Assembly (NCBI GenBank): GCA_964610175.1 | Contig: CAZSVE010000044.1 | Location: forward strand, 1-24,666 | Direction: 5' to 3' | Source of the DNA: CAZSVE01 sp964610175 | GTDB taxonomy: Bacteria > Pseudomonadota > Gammaproteobacteria > HK1 | DNA length: 24,666 nucleotides | Part shown: in pieces, positions 1 through 8,032 of the stretch | How the letters are laid out: every line of letters starts with the position of its first letter | How positions within the stretch are numbered: position 1 is the stretch's first letter | Notes under the pieces: generated by a model | Told to the model about the DNA's origin: nothing | What the model saw: only the letters and a program-made list of their open reading frames with translations | Database searches by the model: none | Translations under genes and position numbers: made by a program

Positions 1-52
1 CCTAAATGCTATTGGGATGGCAAACTTCTACCCACAAATTTTTTTGAAGAGC

Positions 53-97
53 CGTAAAATTCGACTTATTTGCGAAGCTGAGCGGGAAATAAACAAA
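53..97 (+). repeat. R1 repeat, partial (3' half)
   Basis: This matches the 3' half of the dispersed R1 repeat (TTTGCGAAGCTGAGCGGGAA followed by ATAAAC). The 5' half, which would lie at about 1-52, is too diverged to recognise. It sits just past the 3' end of the methionine aminopeptidase gene, pointing against it. Confidence 0.8.
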
Positions 98-135
98 ATA
101 ATCCTTACCAGCCGCAAGCATCCCCGATTTCCCGC

Positions 136-924
136 TTACAATTTCTCTCCCGGTCGCAAGGTAAGCACATCGAACCCGGTCTCCGTCACCAGGACTGTAT
201 GCTCCCATTGGGCGGAGAGACTCCGATCTCGAGTAACCACCGTCCAGCCATCCGCCAGCTGCTTTACCTGCCGCTTACCCATGTTGATCATGGGTTCGAT
301 GGTAAAGATCATGCCCGCTCGCAACATCTCTCCCTGACTTGGCTCTCCGTAATGCAGAACCTGGGGTTCCTCGTGAAAGTCGCGTCCAATTCCATGTCCA
401 CAAAACTCACGGACCACGGAGTAATGATTTCCTTCGGCATGACGCTGGATCGCATATCCCACATCCCCCAGGGTCAGGCCGGGAGCAACGGCATGGATAC
501 CCTCCCGTAGACATTCCCTGCTCACCTTCATCAACCGTTTAGCCGCAGCGGATACTGCGCCCACGGCGAACATCCGGCTGGTATCGCCATGATAGCCACT
601 TTTGATCACCGTGATGTCGACATTGATGATGTCGCCATTTTTCAACCGCTTGTTATTGGGAATGCCATGACAGACCTGATAATTCACAGAAGTGCAGATG
701 GACTTGGGAAACCCGCGGTAATCCAAAGGCGCCGGAATTGCCTGTTGGTTGTCGACAATATAATCGTGGCAAAGATTGTCCAGTTCATTGGTAGTAACGC
801 CCGGCTTTACATAGGGGGTAATCATGTCCAGGACTTCCGCCGCCAAGTGACCGGCAACGCGGATCTTCTCCACTTGCTCCGGGGTCTTAAGGATAATATG
901 AGGTCGCGCACTACTATTGTCCAT
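136..924 (-). CDS. map: Type I methionine aminopeptidase
   Basis: This cytosolic metalloenzyme removes the initiator methionine from nascent proteins. With the start at 924 the product is 262 residues, close to the 264 of E. coli Map. All five metal ligands are present: D103, D114, H177, E210 and E241, each offset by exactly six from the E. coli positions 97/108/171/204/235. The signature CGHGIGRDFHEEP is intact. I chose the ATG at 924 because a GGAA element lies shortly upstream and it leaves a normal N-terminus before ILKTPEQVEKIRVAG. In-frame ATGs at 936 and 987 would add 4 or 21 residues, and the longest version runs into a 12-bp direct repeat (CGGTTCGATGAT/A) at about 948-973. The usual neighbours rpsB/tsf are not here; the upstream gene is ribB-like, with a terminator and a repeat between. 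The family assignment is certain and the exact start less so. Confidence 0.96.
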   Translation of the reverse strand: MDNSSARPHIILKTPEQVEKIRVAGHLAAEVLDMITPYVKPGVTTNELDNLCHDYIVDNQQAIPAPLDYRGFPKSICTSVNYQVCHGIPNNKRLKNGDIINVDITVIKSGYHGDTSRMFAVGAVSAAAKRLMKVSRECLREGIHAVAPGLTLGDVGYAIQRHAEGNHYSVVREFCGHGIGRDFHEEPQVLHYGEPSQGEMLRAGMIFTIEPMINMGKRQVKQLADGWTVVTRDRSLSAQWEHTVLVTETGFDVLTLRPGEKL

Positions 925-1010
925 GCCTGTTTCCATCACGATATTTTCGGTTCGATGATCGGTTCGATGAATCGACCATTTTATCATGCAACTGAAATCG
1001 CTTTATTTTT

Positions 1011-1117
1011 CTTATTTCCCGCTCGGCTTCGCAAATCAATCAAGTTTTACAAAGCACCGATTTTGCTTTACCAATGCATGAATCATGCCTTGTCGGTTCG
1101 AGGAAAAGCTTCGCTAA
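1011..1117 (-). repeat. R1 repeat, near full length
   Basis: On the minus strand it begins TTAGCGAAGC and ends GAGCGGGAAATAAG. It carries the variant GATTCATGCATTGG, which is one base longer than the GATTCAGCATTGG of most copies; that shift closes the open frame seen in other copies. The internal AAAGCA / TGCTTT pairing is perfect. It points the same way as the genes on both sides. Confidence 0.92.
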
Positions 1118-1270
1118 ATCATGAGCCCGAAGGGGACGTGAGAGTCGAGCCAAAAGACACCATTCTCCGTATTCCGGATTGCGCCTATCGAGCTACCTGC
1201 ATCGATACGAAGGCCTATCCATCCGCACCTCGATTGCTCGACACCCCTGGTGTTGTGCACGGCATATATA

Positions 1271-1299
1271 AAAAACCCGGCCACAGGGCCGGGTTTTAT
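1271..1299 (-). terminator. Rho-independent terminator of the ribB-like gene
   Basis: AACCCGGCC (1274-1282) pairs perfectly with GGCCGGGTT (1287-1295) around a 4-nt loop. Read on the minus strand, the stem is followed by a run of T (A-tract at 1268-1275 on the plus strand). It lies about 100 bp past the stop of the minus-strand ribB-like gene. The plus side also has TTTT, so it may work in both directions. Confidence 0.85.
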
Positions 1300-1392
1300 T
1301 GTCCTGACATAACGGTATATCGAAGAAATTCAAAGATCGTAGAATACGTTTCGATAATCACTAACGAGGCTTTGCTAGATATTTTTCATTAG

Positions 1393-2502
1393 TTATGTGC
1401 TGACATACTCGACTACTTCCAGCCCGAATCCGGAGATACCCAACATTTTTTTGGGCGCACTCAGCACACGCATGCGACGAACGCCGAGATCTACCAGAAT
1501 TTGCGCCCCTAATCCGTGAGTTCGCAGGTTGGTGCCAGCCTCCCGTTGAGGGATTTCGACCCCTTCGGCTTGCCTCTGATAGCGTTGGATACGCTTGATG
1601 AGATCTTCGTTTTTTTCCTCGCGGCGCAGGATCAATATCACCCCCGATTTTTCCTGGGCAATACGACGAAATACGTCGGATAGAGGCCAGCCACAGTCTG
1701 GTTCCTGGCAAGCGGTGATGTCGCAAAGGAAGTCCGCTACATGTACGCGGACCAGGGTTGGTGTATCCAGCTCGATCCGACCCATCGTCAGTGCGAGGTG
1801 TACATGCCCTTCGATAGTGTCTCGATAGGCATACAGCCGAAAATGTCCGTAATCGTTGGTTACCTCGCATTCCCCAAGCCGCTCTACGGTCTTTTCATTC
1901 ATCATTCGGTATTGAATGAGATCGGCAATGGTGCCAATTTTCAAACCATGCTCAGCGGCAAATTTTTCCAGATCCGGCTTGCGGGCCATGGTGCCATCTT
2001 CATTGAGTATTTCGACGATCACCGCGGTGGGTTCGAGTCCCGCCAAACGCGCAAGATCGCATCCGGCTTCGGTGTGTCCAGCACGGGTCAGGACACCACC
2101 GGGTTCTGCCATCAAGGGAAATACATGACCGGGTTGCACGATTTCCGAGGGTTTTGCGTCAGGTTTCGCGGCAATTTGGGAAGTCAGTGCCCGATCGTGG
2201 GCAGAGATTCCGGTAGTAATTCCATGGGCTGCATCGATAGATACCGTAAATTTAGTGCCGTGTTTCGCACCGGATTCGTTTACCATCAAAGGTAGATTCA
2301 GCTGCTGGCAGCGTTCCCGTGTCATGGTTTGACAGATAAGGCCACGCCCGAATCTGGCCATGAAATTGATATCTTCCGATCGCACCAACGACGCGGCCAC
2401 GATAAGATCACCCTCATTTTCACGATCTTCATCATCCATGACGATGACAATCTTTCCTTGGCGAAAATCGGATAGTAATTCTTCTATGGTGTTTAATGAC
2501 AT
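1393..2502 (-). CDS. ribB: 3,4-dihydroxy-2-butanone 4-phosphate synthase with degenerate GTP cyclohydrolase II-like domain
   Basis: Residues 1-205 are a DHBP synthase, which converts ribulose 5-phosphate to the four-carbon riboflavin precursor. It has DDEDRENEGD at 23-32, the GHTEAGCDLARLAG motif, and the ITTGISAHDRA segment. Residues about 207-369 resemble GTP cyclohydrolase II. However, the zinc-cysteine pattern of true RibA (C-x10-C-x-C within GERVHSEC...RCDCG) is replaced by VRVHVADFLCDITAC..DCG, and the catalytic QEGRGIGL loop is lost, although the DLG..RMR..GLEVVEYV tail is kept. By family knowledge such gammaproteobacterial fusions supply DHBP synthase only, so a separate ribA is expected elsewhere. 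The product is 369 residues. The start at 2502 fits the family N-terminus, but no clear Shine-Dalgarno precedes it. I see no FMN riboswitch in the 160-bp leader. Confidence 0.94.
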   Translation of the reverse strand: MSLNTIEELLSDFRQGKIVIVMDDEDRENEGDLIVAASLVRSEDINFMARFGRGLICQTMTRERCQQLNLPLMVNESGAKHGTKFTVSIDAAHGITTGISAHDRALTSQIAAKPDAKPSEIVQPGHVFPLMAEPGGVLTRAGHTEAGCDLARLAGLEPTAVIVEILNEDGTMARKPDLEKFAAEHGLKIGTIADLIQYRMMNEKTVERLGECEVTNDYGHFRLYAYRDTIEGHVHLALTMGRIELDTPTLVRVHVADFLCDITACQEPDCGWPLSDVFRRIAQEKSGVILILRREEKNEDLIKRIQRYQRQAEGVEIPQREAGTNLRTHGLGAQILVDLGVRRMRVLSAPKKMLGISGFGLEVVEYVST

Positions 2503-2588
2503 GAGTTCAAGATAAAGGTGTTACTTGTTTTCATAAACCATGGATGAAAACGGGTAATAATATATTTGTTGCACATAAGATCATATGA

Positions 2589-2608
2589 CTTGACTTGGCT
2601 TGGCTTGG
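2589..2608. repeat. Pentanucleotide tandem repeat (CTTGR)x4
   Basis: Four tandem units CTTGA, CTTGG, CTTGG and CTTGG lie about 90-105 bp upstream of the ribB-like start, between it and the end of glk. They are followed by an inverted TGCCAT/ATGGCA pair. A slippage-prone tract here could affect expression, but this is only inference. Confidence 0.6.
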
Positions 2609-2662
2609 CTGCCATGCCATGGATGGCACCGGTACCATTTTCATCGTGTTCTGAGGTGGATG

Positions 2663-3742
2663 CTATTTTTTCGAGGTATGGAGTCCCAGCCATAATGCTC
2701 CATCCAGATTGAGATCGCTTTTCTTGACAAGATAGACCGGAAAACGGGTAAGCAGGGACTTTTGGGCGGAATTGTCCAAAAAGGCATTCAAGAGGGGGCT
2801 GTTTTTGATGAAATCAACGTTTTTTACGGTAGATGTTCCTCCGATGAAGACTCCGCCGAAGGGCTGAAAGCCAAGTGCCATGAGTTGGCAAAAGTATCCG
2901 GCACAGGTATAGAAAACGGAAAGCGCTTGTTCAGCGGTAGCGTCGCGTCCCGTAATACCTGCATCGGCAATGGCGGCAGCAGGATCGGCAACCCCGGAGG
3001 TAATATCGGATTCAGTTGTGGAAGAGGCGAATCGCAGTGCTTGGTAAGCATGCACCAACCCTCGTCCCGACACGAAATCATCCCACGAGGGGTGCGCAAT
3101 GTGTCCATTGCGCTGCAACCAAGTCGCGATGATTCGATGGGTTTCGCACAGAATTGGCATGGGCGTGTGTTGTAATTCAGCGGCAATCGGATATATGAGA
3201 GGATATCCGGGGCCTTCTTTCTCTCCTTTGGGATACTTCTTCATTTCGATGATCCCCGTGGCACCGAGGCCAGTGCCGGGAGCGATGAATACACGGTTAC
3301 CACCAAGTATTCCCTGGGAGGATGTATCGTGGCCCTTTAGCGCCTCGAAGTGTATCGAGGCCGTCTTGTCTTCGCGAAGATGCTTCACCAGACCATAACA
3401 GCCCGCTTCCATGTCATTGACCATGGTGATTCGGTTGGCGGGCGAGCCCCATTCGATGAACTCTTCGATGGTGATGTTTTCCGGTTCCTGCCAGTTGGTC
3501 ATGGTAACTTCCTGATGGGCAACGGGACCGGCAAGGGCCACGACCATGCCGATAGGGTGATCGGCACCTTTCAGATTATCCATCAAGCTTCGGATAAATT
3601 CCCGGAGCTCCTTTTTCGATGCAACCTTCTCGTTGATGAACGTGGGAAAATCCGGATGCGGCGTAAGCGCGCCGTTCTCCACGCGAGCGATAGCCGCACG
3701 GCTATTCGTCCCCCCTATATCAAGCCCCATTACGATACTCAT
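2663..3742 (-). CDS. glk: Glucokinase (Glk family)
   Basis: This is an ATP-dependent glucose kinase of the E. coli Glk type, cytosolic, producing glucose 6-phosphate. Visible motifs are the N-terminal phosphate-binding loop GLDIGGTNSR (residues 6-15), the sugar-site region MTNWQ, the catalytic Asp in VNDMEA, the second phosphate loop GAGTGLGATGI, and the GGVFIGGTS segment near the C-terminus. The length is 359 residues, longer than the 321 of E. coli Glk, with insertions in the middle. I chose the ATG at 3742 because AGGA lies 7 nt upstream and it places the phosphate loop at the very N-terminus; an ATG at 3799 would add 19 unlikely residues. It is the first gene of the minus-strand group glk, ribB, map. 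Substrate preference could also include related hexoses. Confidence 0.9.
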   Translation of the reverse strand: MSIVMGLDIGGTNSRAAIARVENGALTPHPDFPTFINEKVASKKELREFIRSLMDNLKGADHPIGMVVALAGPVAHQEVTMTNWQEPENITIEEFIEWGSPANRITMVNDMEAGCYGLVKHLREDKTASIHFEALKGHDTSSQGILGGNRVFIAPGTGLGATGIIEMKKYPKGEKEGPGYPLIYPIAAELQHTPMPILCETHRIIATWLQRNGHIAHPSWDDFVSGRGLVHAYQALRFASSTTESDITSGVADPAAAIADAGITGRDATAEQALSVFYTCAGYFCQLMALGFQPFGGVFIGGTSTVKNVDFIKNSPLLNAFLDNSAQKSLLTRFPVYLVKKSDLNLDGALWLGLHTSKK

Positions 3743-3983
3743 GAATATATCCTGAATTTGCGATTCGCGCTGCGCCGGTAAGCACAGACCGATTGGCATC
3801 CGACTTGCTGATTTTACCTTCTCTATTCAGAAGAAATTAGGTTTGCCCGAAGTTTACCTGGAAAGCGAAATTATATGCCGTTTTCAAGTCGAGCGATCGA
3901 ATCGGGGATTGTACCCAATCTCATTGGAATTTTGCCCCGACTCGATTGGATTAACAGAAGAGACACACATTGTGCATCGTCCA

Positions 3984-4097
3984 TTAATTTGCTTATTTCT
4001 CGCTCGGCCTCACAATTGGATCAAGTTTTACAAAACGCTGATTTTGCTCTACTGCGACCGAATCACGCTTCATCGGTTCGAGGTGAAGCTTCGCTAG
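3984..4097 (-). repeat. R1 repeat, full length
   Basis: On the minus strand this runs from CTAGCGAAGCTTCACCTCGA to GAGCGAGAAATAAGCAAATT. The 33-codon frame starting GCG AAG CTT stays open through to the conserved TAA despite many substitutions. Together with the copy at 4198-4309 it forms an inverted pair. Confidence 0.92.
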
Positions 4098-4101
4098 AAA
4101 A

Positions 4102-4122
4102 ATGAGCGGGAAATAAACGAAT
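4102..4122 (+). repeat. R1 3'-edge fragment followed by R2-like sequence
   Basis: ATGAGCGGGAAATAAACGAA matches only the last 20 bases of R1 and abuts the 5' edge of the copy at 3984-4097. The next bases (4123-4146, TCACCACGAAAATATCGAAC) resemble the sequence that follows R1 at 10564, so the junction may be a remnant of an R1-R2 composite. Confidence 0.6.
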
Positions 4123-4197
4123 CACTCACCACGAAAATATCGAACACTAAAGAGGCGAGGAAATCCACGAAAGGGAAACACGAGCTTGGAGAAAACC

Positions 4198-4309
4198 TAG
4201 CGAAGCTTCGCCTCAAATCGACAAACCATGATTTAGCATCGGTAAAGCAAAATTGGTGCTTTGTAAAATTCGGGTTATTTGCGAAGCTAAGCGGGAAATA
4301 AACAAATTA
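4198..4309 (+). repeat. R1 repeat, full length
   Basis: It starts CTAGCGAAGCTTCGCCTC and ends AAGCGGGAAATAAACAAATT. The 12-bp palindrome GCGAAGCTTCGC is perfect, as is the AAAGCA / TGCTTT pair. The 33-codon frame is open to TAA. It lies downstream of the minus-strand IalB gene and points against it. Confidence 0.93.
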
Positions 4310-4412
4310 TTACCTCGTGCCCTCCGTGGATCACGCATTGGCTGCCGTGTGAATTACAGAGAACAACCCGTATTTTGGATTTGCCTTACGCCGGTCGGAC
4401 TTTTCAAGGCGT

Positions 4413-5015
4413 TTATTTCTTCTTTTTCTTATCCAGGGCCTTGAGTCCGGCGGTGATGCCTTTCAGCGAGGCGGGTATGGTTACGGCCTTCCCATCAAGG
4501 GTATGGAAAATCACATAGACCTTTTTGCCCGCTTGGAGGGTTTTGCGGAGTTCAGGAGAAATTTTTCCCATGGTCAAGCAACCTTCGCGGTCGCAATGAC
4601 TCACACCCCAGGTAAGGGGCGAGCCTTCGTCCACCCGCAAATTCACACCGTGAGCAAGGGCAATACCGAGTGGCAAACGTAAGACGGCATGTAAGGAAAT
4701 TGGTTTACCTGCATAAATAAAACTGAAAAAGACAATCGGAGTCTTGGTTTCCTTTATTTCCACAAGGATCCGTTGGTTGAGGGAGCAGGGATTCTTATCC
4801 ACGGGGCATCGCAGTGCCCAATCTCCATAAGGGATTGGTTTAGGTTCTTCTTTCGCAAAAACGTTACCAAAGCCCATCAATAGTACGACAGGTATGAAAA
4901 ACACCATGAGACCACGTAACAGACGTGAAAATATCGTGTTTCGTCCGGGGACTCCATCATTTTGCTTAAAACCGTGAAAGACTCCACGCCATGAAGGGAA
5001 GTTCGATCGTTTCAT
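4413..5015 (-). CDS. Secreted IalB-family (invasion-associated locus B) protein
   Basis: The product is 200 residues with a long basic N-region and a signal-peptide core at about 35-53 (RLLRGLMVFFIPVVLLMGFG), with likely cleavage after VFA54. The mature part begins near YGDWALRC, typical of the IalB family, and has two close cysteine pairs (C70/C77 and C141/C146) suited to periplasmic disulfides. It ends in five lysines. The family is named from Bartonella; the biochemical role is not settled, and no invasion role should be assumed here. The ATG at 5015 overlaps the TGA of the CHAT gene in an ATGA junction, so the two are probably translated together and may act in the same compartment. I see no clear terminator after it. 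Confidence 0.85.
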   Translation of the reverse strand: MKRSNFPSWRGVFHGFKQNDGVPGRNTIFSRLLRGLMVFFIPVVLLMGFGNVFAKEEPKPIPYGDWALRCPVDKNPCSLNQRILVEIKETKTPIVFFSFIYAGKPISLHAVLRLPLGIALAHGVNLRVDEGSPLTWGVSHCDREGCLTMGKISPELRKTLQAGKKVYVIFHTLDGKAVTIPASLKGITAGLKALDKKKKK

Positions 5016-7444
5016 TGCCAATTTCCTACCAGGATAAAGGGGGCCCAAAACAGAGGATGTCGGTACTTTTCCTTTGTCTGTAATTCAAGTTGCGCCCGTT
5101 GCAGCGCGCGAGCTTTATTGGTCCCCGGGGTTTGCAAATAAGTATAGAAAGCTGTCAGCAGTTCTTGCGTAGCACTGTCCTCGACAGGCCAAAGAGCGCC
5201 CAACGCGCTGCGCGCCCCCGATTGAACGGCCACTCCGATAAGCCCCAGAGGAGAGCGATCATCGCCCTCCGCGGTTTGACAAGCGCTCAGGGTCAGTAAT
5301 TCTACCGGGACTTTATCGAAGGCCTTGGGCTGAAACAACGTTGCGATCCGGTTTATGCTCAATAGATCATCATAGGTAAGAACGAAGCTTTTCTCCGGAT
5401 CGCCCGTAAATACACTATGGCTGGCTATATGCACAATCCGGTAAGGCAGACCAATAGCCTCCTCCACGGCCCGCAAATGAAAGGTTTCATTTTCGACCCG
5501 GTCGCCCGGCAACAATCCCGCGATGGCGGCAATCTCTTTGGCAACGCCGGGCAGAGCCAGTGCCTGTTTCAATCGTGAAAGATCATGGTCCGACATGGCT
5601 CGACTCTCCCGTGCCGAACCCAAAGCTCGCAAGGAAACACCGCGCATCGTCATCGTCCCCCGTGTGCCCACCTGTCGAACGTTCGACCCCCGCAAAAATG
5701 GCGTAGTCATCCAACTCGGGAGTTTGGCTACCACGGGGCCGGGCTCGCTCAGCCCGGCAAGAAACGCCCGCAAGGGACCTGCTGGGCGAGGATTGGAGTC
5801 TATCAAACCGAGGCCGGGTGCGGTAACCACCTGATAGCGTTCCACCAAAAACCTTTTTCCATTCCACAAGGCCGCCAACGGCAAGATACGTAAAACACCA
5901 TCGGGGACATAGATCAAGGTATCGATATCGTTCTCTTGCAACCACTTCGTCACCGGAGCAATCAACCATTGGTACAGTTGGATCGCACGCTCATGATCAT
6001 AGGGAACGATTCGACCATTCCTTACCCGTAGAGAAAGGGCCAGCTTGCGAACACTACGGGCTACTCGCGGACGCTCGACGGGAACACTCGCCTGGTGGAT
6101 TATATCCCCAATCCCCAACAGCAACTCGATGCGATTATTCAAAAGGATAGGATAGAGGGTGGCAGTACCGACGGAAGGTCTCGTAAAAGGTTCTCGGGTC
6201 ACGGCACAGGCATTTTTGAAGTAATCCTGCAATTCGGCAAACCGAAAAGCATCGAGACTTTCCTGGGCTTCACGCCGGAGGATTTGTGCTTTTTCCTCCG
6301 GTGCATGGGCGGCTTGTCGCAATAAAAGGTCGGTCATCTTCCGATAAAGGGGAGCGATGATCTCCTGAAACAGACTATTACCCTTCAGATCAGTGACAGG
6401 TAGATCGGGGTGAACCACCTTCAAATGGGACAGTGCCCTTCGATAGGCCTTGAGTGCTTCCAGTGGACGGCCCAGGGAAGTAAACAGGACGCCCTGTAAG
6501 AATTCCAGGCGAAGGCGAAGAAAGGCCGCCGGATCTTCAGCCAGCCTGCGGAAAGCACGATGCACCAGGGTAAGCGCTTCCCTGAAACGTTTCTGGGTTT
6601 GGTAAGCCGTGGCAAGTGCCACCAATGCCTGAGCCGCAAGACGTGAATTCTCGCCCTTTACGACAGCGATCAAATGACGATGGGCAACGGCGAGATCCCA
6701 TGGATGGGCGAGGCGACCCAATGCCAGAGATAGGCGAAGCCGTTCCAGTCCGTGTGGTATATGCTGCAAGGCGTCATCGACTTCAGTGATAACAGGACGG
6801 ATATCACCCGGTTCTTTTAGTACGAAACTCAATCGATTGAGTTGAATGACAGCAAGACTCGCCGGATCGTTGGCACACCGAGCCAGGGTCAAGGCCTGGT
6901 GAAAAGTATCGACAGCCCTTTCACGAAAACCTTGCAATAACAACAAACGGGCCTTGATATCCACGATAGCGGCGCACATAGCAGCGCTGTCGTGCGCAAC
7001 GCTGCACGAACTTGTATCGATTGTTTTACATAAAGCAGCGTTGGATGCATTAGCCAGAATCATGCTCGCCTCACTGGGACGACGAGCACCGAGGTGCAAC
7101 CTTGCCAGCGCCAGCGCCAGCGCAAGCCGAGTGTATTGGCTGGCATTGGCTTCGTTACCAACCCGATCGAGCAACGGGACAAGAATGATTTCGGCCATCT
7201 CTAGATATCCGCTGGCAAGTGCCGCCTCCCCCTGGGCCAGGCGATCCGTTATCTCCGTTCCAATATCCGTTCCAGTAGCAGCCGCCAGGCCAGGGCTCCA
7301 CATGCCAACCCAAAGACCTAACACGCTAACCCAAAGGAAAAGTACATATGGAAACGCCTCGCGCCGAGTATTCCCGTTACCTTCGATAATGAAAGAAGAC
7401 ATGAAGGATCGAGTATTGCCCTGAGCAGCACAGCATACGTTCAT
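5012..7444 (-). CDS. Secreted TPR-CHAT caspase-like protein
   Basis: The product is 810 residues from the ATG at 7444, or 796 from an ATG at 7402. It has a signal anchor or signal peptide at about 31-55 (hydrophobic PYVLFLWVSVLGLWVGM, then LAAA), an alpha-helical TPR-like region at about 60-420, and a C-terminal CHAT domain at about 480-810. The predicted catalytic dyad is intact: His676 in HIASHS and Cys722 in LTLSACQTA, followed by the usual SPLGLIGVAVQSGARSALG and ALWPV segments. CHAT domains are caspase/separase-type cysteine peptidases, and the TPRs would bind partners or substrates. The signal sequence puts it in the periplasm or envelope. Both ends overlap neighbours by ATGA, giving a three-gene coupled unit. 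Substrate and role are unknown. Neither candidate start has a good Shine-Dalgarno, which fits translational coupling. Confidence 0.88.
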   Translation of the reverse strand: MNVCCAAQGNTRSFMSSFIIEGNGNTRREAFPYVLFLWVSVLGLWVGMWSPGLAAATGTDIGTEITDRLAQGEAALASGYLEMAEIILVPLLDRVGNEANASQYTRLALALALARLHLGARRPSEASMILANASNAALCKTIDTSSCSVAHDSAAMCAAIVDIKARLLLLQGFRERAVDTFHQALTLARCANDPASLAVIQLNRLSFVLKEPGDIRPVITEVDDALQHIPHGLERLRLSLALGRLAHPWDLAVAHRHLIAVVKGENSRLAAQALVALATAYQTQKRFREALTLVHRAFRRLAEDPAAFLRLRLEFLQGVLFTSLGRPLEALKAYRRALSHLKVVHPDLPVTDLKGNSLFQEIIAPLYRKMTDLLLRQAAHAPEEKAQILRREAQESLDAFRFAELQDYFKNACAVTREPFTRPSVGTATLYPILLNNRIELLLGIGDIIHQASVPVERPRVARSVRKLALSLRVRNGRIVPYDHERAIQLYQWLIAPVTKWLQENDIDTLIYVPDGVLRILPLAALWNGKRFLVERYQVVTAPGLGLIDSNPRPAGPLRAFLAGLSEPGPVVAKLPSWMTTPFLRGSNVRQVGTRGTMTMRGVSLRALGSARESRAMSDHDLSRLKQALALPGVAKEIAAIAGLLPGDRVENETFHLRAVEEAIGLPYRIVHIASHSVFTGDPEKSFVLTYDDLLSINRIATLFQPKAFDKVPVELLTLSACQTAEGDDRSPLGLIGVAVQSGARSALGALWPVEDSATQELLTAFYTYLQTPGTNKARALQRAQLELQTKEKYRHPLFWAPFILVGNWQ

Positions 7445-7626
7445 GGCAGCAGCTCATGTTGAATTTCATCAGATCCGATGATGGAAAGTTCCTCGTTACT
7501 GAACCCTGATTCCCATCTGATTTCCATCTGATGTTGCCTGACTCCATGGCCATGTAATAACACCGCCTCGACCATGTACAAAACCGTATTCCCTGTGTAA
7601 CCTTTGCCTTGAAGGATCTCTGTCAT
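7441..7626 (-). CDS. Possible 61-residue protein coupled to the CHAT gene
   Basis: I do not recognise this protein. It starts MTEILQGKGY and ends ELLP; it is acidic at the C-terminus, with no signal peptide and no cysteine. Two features support a real gene. A strong Shine-Dalgarno-like stretch, GGGGAGAGG, lies just before the ATG at 7626, and its TGA overlaps the ATG of the CHAT gene as ATGA. The frame stays open upstream to 7968, but the upstream part is R2 repeat sequence, so the short version is preferred. It could be a leader that delivers ribosomes to the CHAT gene, or chance. Confidence 0.45.
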   Translation of the reverse strand: MTEILQGKGYTGNTVLYMVEAVLLHGHGVRQHQMEIRWESGFSNEELSIIGSDEIQHELLP

Positions 7627-7835
7627 TTTCCTCTCCCCGGTTTGCGCTTTCAAAAATGGAGAGGATACCCGATAGCGATCCCTTATGGTTTCTGTTTGTG
7701 TCAAAAACCTCTCCGAGAACCCAGTGGCGACACAGGATCGAGAATCCTGACCAGGAAAATACCGATCGCGTTTCAGAGTCGATATGAATACTGCGCTCTG
7801 GAGGATATGTGCCAAAGATTCAGAGAAAAATCCCA

Positions 7836-7996
7836 ACCCGGTATAGCCGGAACCAAAAATCTTCGCTCGCTCCCAAGCCACCTTGGGAATATAAATCTTG
7901 GCAAACCACGGCTCCCTGAAAATGGCTTTTACGCCTGCGCTAGGAAACCAGCGGGATTTTTTGATCATTTTTTCGAGTATTTTCCCGCTGAGGGAC
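7836..7996 (-). repeat. R2 repeat, copy B
   Basis: The reverse complement aligns along its length with 10564-10733. Shared blocks include GGTTCCGGCTAT, CTCCCAAGC or CCCAAG, TGATCAAAAAATCCC-type sequence and the GGGAAAATA edge. There are several indels. In this copy the minus-strand frame is open (KKSRWFPS...FGSGYTGLGF). Confidence 0.75.
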
Positions 7997-8032
7997 TAAA
8001 CGGAAATCCAATCTCATCGAAGTAAGGCCTGG

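Larger units (their letters stand above)
925..1392. other. Intergenic gap between ribB-like gene and map
   Basis: This gap of about 470 bp contains an R1 copy (1011-1117) and a Rho-independent terminator (1274-1295). The stretch 1120-1260 between them shows no gene, tRNA or riboswitch that I can recognise. GAGGCTTTGCTAGA at about 1363-1376 resembles a decayed 5' edge of a minus-strand R1 copy. Confidence 0.6.
3743..4412. other. Repeat-filled gap between the IalB gene and glk
   Basis: This gap of about 670 bp has no convincing gene. It holds a minus-strand R1 copy (3984-4097), an R1 3'-edge fragment (4102-4122), a short R2-like stretch (4123-4146) and a plus-strand R1 copy (4198-4309). The glk promoter should lie in 3743-3980, but I cannot pick one with confidence. 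Confidence 0.6.

Noticed and set aside
1120..1260. tRNA or small RNA gene before the terminator
   Set aside because: No T-loop GGTTCGANTC pattern or cloverleaf could be fitted; the terminator is explained by the ribB-like gene.
589..1392. Long plus-strand open frame
   Set aside because: It lies opposite map and then runs through R1 and the terminator; no family resemblance and no ribosome-binding site.
2503..2662. FMN riboswitch upstream of the ribB-like gene
   Set aside because: The 160-bp leader lacks the conserved RFN-element boxes and holds a simple tandem repeat instead.
5012..7444. TPR-CHAT protein as a CRISPR type III-E (Craspase) peptidase
   Set aside because: It has an export signal, and no gRAMP/Cas7-11, Cas1/2 or CRISPR array is in the window.
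7441..7968. A 175-residue gene using the ATG at 7968
   Set aside because: Its first part is R2 repeat sequence with no ribosome-binding site; the internal ATG at 7626 has a strong one.
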